This document shows, piece by piece, positions 54,694 to 64,000 of a stretch of 64,000 nt of DNA (position 1 is the first letter of the stretch; every line of letters begins with the position of its first letter). Location of the stretch: positions 868,001-932,000 of the forward strand of contig RSEE01000004.1 in the NCBI GenBank assembly GCA_003971905.1, in the 5' to 3' direction. The notes under the pieces were generated by a model that ran no database searches, was not told where the DNA came from, and saw nothing but the letters and a program-made list of their open reading frames with translations. The translations under genes and the position numbers were made by a program. Origin of the DNA: Moniliella sp. 'wahieum'. Taxonomy: Eukaryota; Basidiomycota; Moniliellomycetes; Moniliellales; Moniliellaceae.

Positions 54694-57600
54694 ATGCCCA
54701 CAGGCACTGCGGCCGAGCGGCGGATCCGTCTGCCTGCTGCGCCCTCCTCTGCGTCTGCCTCTGCTTCCGCCTCTGCCGCTGCCTCTGCCTCTGCCGCTGC
54801 CTCCTCCTCGCCCGCCTCCTCAGCCCTGGGCGGCTCCCTGGTTGCCCACCTGCGCCGCTCCACCCGCCTCCACCCCAAACCCTCCGCCACCCTGTCTGCC
54901 TCAGCCGCTGCGACTGCCTCGGGGCCTGCAGCCGCCTCTGCACGCACTGCCCCCGCGGCCCCCGCCTCGCTCGCCCCGCCCTCGGCCCAGTTCGACTCCC
55001 TCTACACCCCGTCCCCCTCCATCTCCCACTGGCAGCTGCCTCCCCTCAGCCCCGACGCCACCCCCCTCTCTTGTCCCACCCCGACCCCGGCGCCACCACC
55101 CTCACGCCGCCCCTCTTTCCCGACCACGCGTCTCTCAACAGCAGCCACAGCCGCAGCCCTACCCCCAGCCCCCGCCTGCGCAGCAGCAGCCTCGGCACCC
55201 TCCTCACCGCCACTTCCTCCGCTACCAACCTCGTCGGTGGCCCCGCCGCCTCCTCGCCTGCCTCCCCCAACCTCGCTGGATCTGTCTCCGCGGACGGCGC
55301 CCTCGCCGACCGATCTGCTCCCCCTCTGACCGCCCATCACCACCAAAAGTCCCGCTCCACCTCCACCGGCCCAGCCGGGGACGTGCGCTTCCCCATCTCC
55401 CTCTTGCGTTCTCCGCTGTCCCCCCATTGGACGACAGGATGCCGGGTTCGCTCATGCATGCGCCCGCGACAGCGCCTTCTTCTCCCTCCGTTGCTCCTGC
55501 CCCGTCTTCGTCCCCAGCCGCGCCTCTTGCCGTTCCGCCCTCCACCTCGTCCGACTCGATCGTCATCATCTCCTCGGCTACCCCCACTCCGGCTACCTCC
55601 CAAACTCCAAGCGTTGTTCTCTCCGATGAACCGCCCTCGGGATCGGCACCCCTGCCCGCACCGGCACGACGCACTGCAGGCGGGAGCGTTCCGCCTTCCT
55701 CCTATTCACCCGCGCTTGCCACTCCTCGTGCAGGCTCGGTTTCCTCGGGAACACCCAGCTTCTACTCTGTCCCACCAGCAAGCGCTGTATCTCACACCAC
55801 TCTTCTGACCTCTCTGAACCAACCGGGTCGATTGTGGCGCAGGCGCCACTGGCCGTATCTGGCATGGTGCCCCAGCCCAACTCGGACCCGGGTGAGACGG
55901 CTGGCTCAGGTGCCCCGCCTCCCGGCAGCCCCGTTTTTTGCCTCTTACCCATAGCAGCCCGCGCCCACTCCACCATGCGCATTCAGCCTCAACTGTCTTG
56001 GCGCTTTCGCAAGACGATACAATTCTGACCGACGACACGGTCCCCATCACCGGCTCCTCCACATCAGCTTTTGCTGGTCCGCACAGCGCTGCGCACATGC
56101 GCACCTCCTCCAATGCCACCTCCATCACTTCGTCTAGCACATCCAAGGGCGCTTCGCTTGTCGGCGCGCTGGTGCGTCGGTTTAGTGTCGACTCGACCAC
56201 CCTCTCTGCCCGCCTACGATCCGTTTCCGCTTCCGACGATCGGGCGGAACGTTTGGACCGATTGGAGCGCCCCATTACTGCTGCTTCGGTGCGCCAACCT
56301 TATCCCAGCCCCAGCTCGGGCCCCAATTTGACCCTGGAAGAATCCAGGGCGGTCCCGCATCTGTCCGAACCAGCCGACTTGTCAAGGCAATCCTTGGACG
56401 CATGGACCGCGCTTCCATCCCCATGGCCGCGTAAGCGCAGAGACGTTTCAGCAATTGTGCGAGCTTGAGGTGCGTATTGTTTTTCCGTCTGATGTGATGG
56501 CGAACCTAACCCATTCTTTTGCCTGCGTTTCTTTTCTAGTTTGGCATTGCGCTGTTGGTGGACCGGGCAAAGGATAGTGTGGCTGCGGCACAGGAGATGG
56601 CCACCTTTCTTAGGCGGCGTGCTCAGTTGGAAGACGAATTTTCGCGTGGCCTTGCGCGGGCAGCCAAGGCATCCGGCGAGACACTCTCCGCGCTGCTTGG
56701 GACGCGCAGCAGGCGAAAAGAGGAGCCTTCGTTGTTGGGGGTGTTTGCGGCGCACGACCGCGTTGCCTCTGCGCGCGCCCACACGGCACGGCAGGTCCTT
56801 TCCTTCGCTGAGCGCCTGGCCAACGTTGCCCGCGACGGCGATCGGAAGGCCAAATTGCTACGCGAGACGAATTGCAAACACGAACGACATCTTGCCGATG
56901 CCGAGACGGCAGCGGAGAAGGCGCGTGCGCGCTTGGATCAGCTGGCCGAGGAGTACGAGCGGCTGAGGTTGCTGCTCGGTCCCGAGGGGCGTTCGTCGCC
57001 TTTCGAGGGAGAAGACGGATCCTTGCCCCGTACGATACAACTTCTGCAGCTTCGGGCGCAGGCAAGTCAGCGACTCGCGGGACAGCGAGTCGGCCTCCGA
57101 AAAAGCTGGCTACGCGCAACCTGTTTGGGTCCAAATCCCGTTCCCTCGCCCAGCTGGCCAAGCAGCACGACGAGCTGCGGGGCAAATTGCGCAGTGCGAG
57201 TGAGGTAGCGGAGCGCGAGGCGCGCACCGAACGTGACCTGAAGCAGACGTACTTTGACGTGCACCTTCCCCAGCTCGTCATGGCGCTGTTGGATGCGACG
57301 GATCAAGTGGATCACGGGGTCCGCGAGGCTCTCGCGTCCTATGCGCAGTGTCTGGCACAGCAAGCCCAGAACGAGACCCATCAAGCCGACGGCAGCCAAC
57401 CGTTCGCCTTGCCTGCCCTGCTCCAGAAGTGGGAAGAGACCATGGACGTACAGGCTTACTTGGCGCATTGGCAGCCGCCTCCTACACCAGGGAGGAAAGA
57501 GCCACGTCGAAAGATGAAATTGTCCACTGTGTCCCATGCCCCTCTCGGCGCCGGCAGGGCCAGGAGGGGAGGATGAGCCGACGATGCGAACCCGTCTGTT

Positions 57601-58320
57601 TGGGCGCCACGCTGCCACACCAGCCTCGGCGCCAGCAGGACCTGTCAATGGGGCTGCCGGGCCAGAGCAGGCCGTGTTTGGGGTGGATCTGACCCAACTC
57701 ATGCTGCGGGACGGGGTGGACGTATCCCCTGTTCTGGCGCTTTGCATCACGGTGATCGAGAAACGCGGCTTGTCGGTGCAAGGCTTGTACCGGCAAAGCG
57801 GGGCGGGATCCCGTGTGACTTCGATCAAAAAGGCATTCGATACGGACCTTGCGCTCGCCTCCCGTCTGCTCGCCGTGGAAGCCGAGACGGACGTGCACAC
57901 CATCACATCGGTACTCAAGTTGTGGCTACGGGAACTGCCAGAGCCCCTGATTCCTCACCACCTGTATCAAGGGTTTATCGATGCTGCGCGCATCCCCAAC
58001 CCACGTCTGCGCTACATCCGCATCCACGAGCGCGTCAACGAACTTCCCGATGCGCACTACGCCACGCTTAAAGTTCTTATGGCCCACCTCGCCCTTGTTG
58101 CCCAACACGCCGAAACCAATCAGATGACCCATCCAACTTGGCAATCGTCTGGGGCCCCACCCTGTGCCGTCCCTGGGTCGAAGGCGATAGCCCCGAAGCC
58201 CTTGCGGCTCACCACCTCGACCGTCTCTCGGAGACGCCCCTGCAAAACCGGGCGGTGGAGACCATTGTTGAATTTTTCAAGGACATCTTTGTTCACGACG
58301 AAGACGAAGAGACGGCCTAG
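54694..58320 (+). CDS. RGD1: F-BAR and RhoGAP domain protein (Rgd1-like)
   Basis: A Rho-family GTPase-activating protein acting at curved plasma membrane. From MPTGTAAERRIRLPAAPSS the first ~600 residues are Ala/Ser/Pro-rich and disordered, crossing several frame steps (near 55110, 55430, 55830, 56000). The coding block up to AETFQQLCELE splices across a 71-nt intron (56469-56539, GTGCGT...CTAG) into FGIALLVDRAKDSVAAAQEM, the start of an F-BAR domain (FLRRRAQLEDEFSRGLARAA...). A coiled segment QLAKQHDELRGKLRSASEVA continues it. The RhoGAP domain begins FGVDLTQLMLRDGVDVSPV; the arginine finger is in GLSVQGLYRQSGAGSRV (codon 57791-57793), then LKLWLRELPEPLIP and, after a step near 58135, NLAIVWGPTLCRP. 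It ends FVHDEDEETA at 58320. Domain order matches fungal Rgd1, though the N-terminal extension is unusually long; the true start is uncertain. Confidence 0.85.
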
Positions 58321-61300
58321 CTATGCGATGAAACCAAGACCGGAACGAATGCTGGAAGCAGTTAGCAGTTCGTTCCCTATTGTGATTTCTCTTTTTTCAT
58401 TGCGTGTGTCGTCTCGGAAGCTGTCGCGTACTGCGCTGCCCTCGTTCTTTGACTTGCTCCATCGTCCACTTTTTTGTCTGTGTTACTTATTCCCCCTTTT
58501 GGTGGCCGCGCTGGCCTTTGGACTGGCTCGCCCAGCCTGCTTCTTGACCCATACGGGTTCCCTGGATCACACTTTTTACTTACTCGGATCGGGTTTGGTG
58601 ATAAAAAAAAGACTCAAAAGCCTCCATGGAACATATGCCCCCTCCCCCCCGGCCCCTTGGCACCTACCCCTCCATGCCTACTTAGAAAGACCCACTGTGC
58701 TATGGACTGCTACCTCTCCTAATCCCCTCCACTTTCGCCATTCATTTCCGTCACCTCTCTCTGTACTCTTATCTCAGTCTGTGCCCAGGTAGCTCAGTGC
58801 TAGTGATGCACGATGCAGTCTTGTTTTGTGCCACAGTGCTGCAACCAGGCAGACATGCGGGCATATCTGAGTTCCCGACAAGGGTAGGCACTATCGTCGC
58901 GGGACATGAAAACCCCGCTCCGCTATACAGCGTCCGACCAGGCCAGTCCCCTGCTCAGCACACTAAGCTCATCCCATTCTCAGCGTGTCCAAGCTGGATG
59001 GACAGTATTCCACGGGGCACCAGTAGCCCGGGGACACGAATGCAAAGGGCTTCTGTCAATTCGTGGGCTTTGGTATGCTGCCTTCCGCCGCGCTGTCACA
59101 GGGCATAGTCTCTTGGCTCTTGCCCCCCCCCCTCCTCAAAACCAACCAGACCGACCCAAACAGTAGACCAGCCCAAGTGGGGAAGAATGAGGTGACCGGG
59201 ACCCATCGCACATGAAGCATGCAGGCCACGGAAGCAGAAAAAGACGAGGGGGGGAGGCAGACAGCGCGCGCGTCTCCCAGGGAGTTGGGTCCAGTCTGCC
59301 CAAGAAGATAGCCCTGGCGTGCACTGCGTGTACGTGCGATTAAGTCAGTGCTTTATCATCGAATCATCGATCATCGATTAGGGGCAAGGCACGGACTGGC
59401 AAAGCTAGGCAGAGCCAAAAAGTTCCCCTGCACGGAATCGACGCGTGACGCGCGTGGTTCGCTGACGCGCTGACGCTCGTTGGCAGTAGCTTAGTAGTTA
59501 GGAAGAAGGGTTTCCGCTCGCTGGCTGCGCCCTGCTCACCCCCTGTTTGCCCCATCTGGTCTTTCGTGTTTGGGTCTCGTGTCTCTTGTCTCTTTCCCTT
59601 CGTCTGTCTATGGTCCAGCAAGTTGCCTACCTACCAGGCGAGCTCTTCTGATGGATTTGCTGTCGGTCAGCACGTTCCTTCCACCGTCAGTGCGTCAGCG
59701 CTCAGCCCGATCATAGTCACGCGTCACGTGCATGTCACACGTCACAGGCACTGATCACCGGTCGGTACGCTCAGCCAGCGCTGCCCCCACGCCAGTAACG
59801 CGTGACGTGTGACGCTTTCGAAGGAGCGCTAAGCGCTCACTGCATGCGCTCCCATGTAACAAAGCGCAACAACAGGCATCAATATAACTGCCAGACCCGG
59901 TGGCTTGAGTGGGGCAATGAGGCTTGCCGCGGCTTCGCGCGGGGGCGAAAGACTTGTATCTGGCAATCAGTGATCAGTAAGGCCTAAGGCCCATCGCAGA
60001 CGTGATGAATGATTAATGAATCCCTCTCCGATCTCCAGCTAGCTTGAAGAGCTTGAAGTGCTTGCTTGGGGCCTTTCAAGCTTGAAGCCAAGTTTGAGCT
60101 TTTGCTCCTCCTTGCTTCTGCGGGTCGGTACAGATCGGCACCCTGCAAAGGGTCTATGGGCGGAGCGCCACGGTCGGGGTACCCTGCGCTTCGGGAGCCA
60201 GTATAACATGCATCACTCAGTACTTCGATCATCGACAATCAGTACGAAGTTGACAACAAACGCTCTGGAGAAGGTATTGCCAGGTTATGGTATGCCCGAC
60301 GCAGAGGGGAACAGCGTTTCGCCGGCCAGGACGTTAAAACGTTGAGTTCAACTCAACGTTGAACGTTGAACACGTTGAACGTCGACCTCAAAGGCCGGTC
60401 AGTTGACCGGGGCGTCCGGCCCCTCTCTCAGATCTCAGGCGGGTCTCAGACCTCAGGCAGCATACGATCAGAGACAAATGCCTAGTATGGATTTCCAACG
60501 ATTGCATTTTCTCTGAGATCTGACGTCCTATGGGATGCTAACGATTAAATTTCCTCTTCTGATGCCATATGCGACAGCAGGCGACAACATGCGACCACGC
60601 CCGTATAAAGTGTGTCGGGCGGGAGATTTTTTCCGATAAAATCGAAAGTGAATTCCCCTTCTGCGCGTTCAACGTGTTCAACGGTTCATGCATCATGGCA
60701 TCATGACACCAAGGCATTACCTGCATGATTATCGATTATCGATTATCGATTATGAACAATCAAGGTATGAATGACATGAAGCTGGCCAACGCGCCAACGC
60801 AGCGCCCCACCAGCTGTCTATGTTGTCCTGTCCTGTCGAGAGAAAGAGCAATTGGTATCATGCATGCATCACGGGCAGATCCAGGCCCCACAGGGCCTCA
60901 GGCCTCAGGGCAGCCTTCTTCAGAGAGAAAGGCTGTTTATGGCCTACTGACTGCACTAGCTCTGTACTCGGACTGACTATATACTGAGCGCGTACATTCA
61001 GGGCTCAGGCTGAGCCTTAGCAGCGCTGAGCGCTCCGCTGAGCCTAAGCCACTCGTGCCTCAGCCACTTGTGCCTCAGCCAGAGCGCCCGAGCAGCGCTG
61101 AGCCGCAACAATAATTCACTGGGCGGGCCCAGCGCCAGCGCCGCCAACGCCAATCGCCCATCGCCCATCGCCCATCGGCCGACCAGTCAAATCCTAATAG
61201 TCAGAGTATGATCAGTACATCAGTGCATCACGCATCAGGTGATACCTGGTGAAACATGGCGGCGGTGGGGCCGGTGGCGCTTCCAGCTTCCAGCTTCCAG

Positions 61301-62373
61301 ACAGGCCCATGGAGTTGGGTTAGGGGTTCTCCGGTTCTGAAGCAGCTGAAGGTTGACTTCAAGCTTCAAGCTTCAAGTCTGCCGAAGCGCTGAAGACCTA
61401 CAGCCTAAAAAGGGACGATAGAATACGGCCGCGACAACTGGGTTTCCAGTAGTTGCACAATTCCACAAACGCAATAGGCAAACCCAACCATCGCACTATA
61501 TCGACAAACCGTCATCAACAAATCTATCGTTTTCCCCCCAGTTGCCTCGCTTGCCTGGATTGGCTGCTACAGCAAAAGGATCATGGTTGTTAGGCATAAC
61601 CTCTAGGATACAACCATGTAACAGCCTATCGCGTAATAATGGGCAACAAGGGTGACCGGTACCATGTAATAGCATGTCACCGATCATCTACATGAAACGC
61701 GAAATCCTCCTCTTTCCCAATACGCAATGCTCAAAGCACTGTACCGCCCTTTATCTCTGTGAGAGTCTGCGCCGCACGGGTGAACGAGAGCGCTGCCCCC
61801 AATCTGTAGGCGAAGACCTGCTGTCCAGATACACCCGTTGGACCCGTCTGCAAGCCACACGAAACCCTGTGTACTCCTCACTTCAATCTCGCCCTACGTA
61901 ACCACCAAGGATGGTCGAGATAGTTGAACGTTGATGGCTACGGGTGTGATCGATGATATCAGCGGCAGCTGCCTCAGCGTCTCAGCGCCACCCGACCCCA
62001 ATGTCATCTTCAGTGACTGCGTACTCACTACACCCATGTCAGAGTACCGATCGTGCTGATCTGTGTGAGTTGAGATGAGATCTCTGAGAGGCGATGGAAG
62101 CAGTGGTCCAGCTTCAAGCACAAACGCGCGTGCTCCTCTCGCTACCGTCGCCTCGAGTCTGGTACTGGCTGCGCTCCCCAAAATCCCAGTTCTAGTCCCA
62201 GTTCTTCTCCCAGTTCCAACTGGCATCGTCCCACCACTTCCAATCTTCTTCAAGCTTCACCCTCACCACCAGTGTCTTCTCATTCGCTTTCTTTTTCTCG
62301 CAATCGCCTAGTCGCAGCCTTCTCCTGTGAAGACTGCCATATCCTTTTGTTCGCCATCCCATCCTACTGAAGA
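58321..62373. other. 4-kb gene-free region dense in short palindromic words
   Basis: No coding region supported. Features: a tRNA A-box-like GGTAGCTCAGTGCTAG at 58790-58805 with no foldable partner arms; ATCATCGATCATCGATTA at 59359-59378; GACGCGTGACGCGCG at 59440-59454; ACGCGTCACGTG...GTCACACGTCACAGG at 59718-59750 and ACGCGTGACGTGTGACG at 59799-59815; an AACGTTGAACGTTGAAC run at 60335-60385; a four-fold ATTATCG run at 60727-60752; a GCTGAGC/CTCAGC cluster at 60998-61110; a CCCATCGCCCATCGCCCATCG run at 61156-61178; TTCAAGCTTCAAGCTTCAAG at 61357-61377. Confidence 0.5.
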
Positions 62374-64000
62374 ATGGCGTCTGCACTTGACGCGTCTGTG
62401 ACGCTATCGATGCCCTCTCTGTCTCCCGTGGCGGCTGCCCGGTGGCAATCGGTGCTGGAGCGGCAGATTACACCGTTCATCGCGACTCCGCAAGCACCAT
62501 CAACCGTGCGCCACGTTCTCCACATTCTGATGTGCTCTGCTACCTCCGGCGGTCGTAGTACCAATGTCGCGCCTGCATTTTCCTTGGGTGTTGGCTTCTC
62601 GTGGGGGGGGCAGGACGCGTCCCAGGCCACCGGACCCCCCGCCTTGCACGCTCCTCCTACTGTGACGGATGGCAGTCGCACGCAAGTCCCAGCCACCACC
62701 GTTCTCCTCTCTCCTTGACGAGGAGGAGAAGAGGAGCATTTGCAACCCTGGGGTTCTACTATCGTGCATGACGCCCTGGCCCCCGTTGTGTCGGGTGAGC
62801 GCTTGCACCACTCTCTTCCCTATGCCCTGATTCGGCTCCGGTAACCTCTTGTTCCACCTTCCAACCTGCCTCAAGTCCTTGTTCTCCCATATGGCTCCCC
62901 TTTCGGCCCCAGCAGGATCCATGGGGTTTCACGCCGATCTTCTCCCGCAAGGCTACGAATCCTCATTGCCGCCGCCGAACCAGCCGAAAGAAGCGGTTCC
63001 GGGCGTCCGACGTGCCATCTCGCTTAATACCCTTTCTACCCCATCCTCTGGCCATCAAGATTCTGCTCCCGAGCAGAACCATGCCATCAATTCGGATCCG
63101 ATTCAGATCCCTCCAGAAAGCCTTGGCAATCCATCCCCCCCCACCCATGGCTCGGCAGTCCCCCTCGCCAATGACTCCATCCCCCCCAATGAAGATGCCA
63201 AAGCCAGTGGCAGTGTACCAACAAGGGCAAGGGGGGAAAAGGACCAGGAAAGGGAAGAAGGACTTTAAAGGCCTTCCTCGTTCTTTCGCCTGTCCGTCGC
63301 GGCACCGCCTTTGCACGCAAACCACGACCTGAGGAGGTACGTTTCCATCCCCTTTCTTTTTCTTTCCCTTTTGCTCCCAAGCTGATTCCTCGATACCCCT
63401 CTCTCTCTTTTCCCAGGCATACTTTCATCCACATGCAGGACAAGCCACACAAGTGCCCTCATTGCCAGAAACAGTTTTCCGCAAGGACGCCCTCAACCGC
63501 CATTGTCGGTCAGACTGGGTGCCAGTTCCGCCGCCGCTCAGGTTGGGCCTGGGGCTGGGGTGCAATCGCCGTCGGCCCCGTTCCCTCCAACCCACGCTGT
63601 TGATGGGCTTTATCCTCCTCCGACTGGTCCCATGGAATACCAGCCTTACCCCGTCGGGCTGGAATCGAACAGTGTACTGCCCCGTACCACTGAGGGTCCA
63701 TTCGGGGTGCCCCTTGTCCCGCCGGGACAGATGTATATACCGGACTATTCACGCGGAAGCTACCCCGCTCCAGGGAAGATGATGGCGCCCGCCTACCCTT
63801 CCCATGGTTTCCTCCTGCCCTCGGACACGGCCGCTCCGGCGCGCGGTAGAGCGGCAACAGTGTCGGGCTCAACGGGGGGAGTGTGGTCATCGTCCATGGT
63901 GTCCCCACCCAACTTCCTCCCAAGGTCCCAACCCCTACCCAGTCGGCGGCTTCCTCCCGCTCCACGCCCCGCGCCTAGCTCCGATGACCCCCTTCCTCCG
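62374..64000 (+). CDS. C2H2 zinc-finger transcription factor, cut by right edge
   Basis: Probable nuclear DNA-binding factor. From MASALDASVTLSMPSLSPVA the protein is S/P/A-rich through several frame steps (near 62700, 62860, 63250). A first finger follows, RSFACP then GTAFARKHDLRRHTFIH, whose last part is joined by an 80-nt intron (63337-63416, GTACGT...CCAG). The second is HKCPHCQKQF-RKDALNRHCR (63447-63510). Its final zinc ligand is probably the Cys in GCQFRRR, one frame step on, giving a C2HC-type end as in Crz1-like and related fungal fingers. A Pro/Gly/Tyr-rich tail (GLYPPPTGPMEYQPYPVGLE, GQMYIPDYSRGSYPAPGKMM) runs off the window. No target can be inferred. Confidence 0.7.

Noticed and set aside
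58786-58885. tRNA gene starting GCCCAGGTAGCTCAGTGCTAG
   Set aside because: The A box is good and a GTGCC/GGCAC pairing exists about 100 bases apart, but no anticodon stem with U33 and no pairing T arm can be drawn; at most a tRNA relic.
1-64000. CRISPR array, bacterial operons, riboswitches or Shine-Dalgarno sites
   Set aside because: The window is eukaryotic nuclear DNA with spliceosomal introns and LTR retroelements; tandem words seen are irregular and lack spacer architecture.

Overview
The window is nuclear DNA of a filamentous or yeast-like fungus, most likely a basidiomycete. Evidence: genes are GC-rich; introns are short (about 53-89 nt) with GTRNGT donors and, in two cases, a TACTAAC branch point; and the gene set is typically fungal (an IRA/neurofibromin RasGAP, a Zds-type protein, a Tlg1-type SNARE, an F-BAR RhoGAP, a Dal5-type permease). 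I cannot name the species. Almost every long gene changes reading frame at single-base steps while homology continues across the step. The sequence therefore behaves like a long-read draft with uncorrected indels, and most 'frameshifts' below should be read that way unless stated.

Layout. 0-17 kb is a gene-dense arm: a partial Q/A/P-rich protein (-), a syntaxin-6/Tlg1-type SNARE (+), an MFS permease (-), and a 9-kb IRA/neurofibromin gene (-) with RasGAP, Sec14 and PH-like parts. 17.9-23.5 kb is a Ty1/copia element (+) with 214-bp LTRs and a perfect 5-bp target duplication. 23.5-32.5 kb is a more AT-rich, gene-poor island holding a mitochondrial-type rhodanese, a small Cys-rich protein and decayed unrecognised coding sequence. 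32.5-36.7 kb carries a small S/P/A-rich protein, an aldo-keto reductase (+) and a Zds-like protein (-). 37.4-42.9 kb is a second copy of the same copia family, inverted, with nearly identical LTRs. 43.3-46.9 kb is a Ty3/gypsy chromovirus that keeps LTRs, gag, integrase and chromodomain but has no protease, reverse transcriptase or RNase H. 47.1 kb is an intron-containing tRNA-Gly(CCC). 47.4-64 kb holds a splicing-factor SF3a60/Prp9 gene, a bZIP factor, an F-BAR/RhoGAP protein and a C2H2 factor cut by the right edge, separated by long intergenic stretches rich in short palindromic words.

Themes. The cellular genes are mostly housekeeping or signalling: Ras and Rho down-regulation, endosome-Golgi fusion, splicing and transcription. 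They do not form a pathway cluster. The unusual content is in the retroelements and the intergenic DNA: a copia family whose two copies share a frame break inside integrase, an RGG-type Gag and an HTDD reverse-transcriptase motif; an internally deleted chromovirus with a Tf1-like self-priming signal; and dispersed HindIII-centred and CTCAGCGCTGAG-like words.
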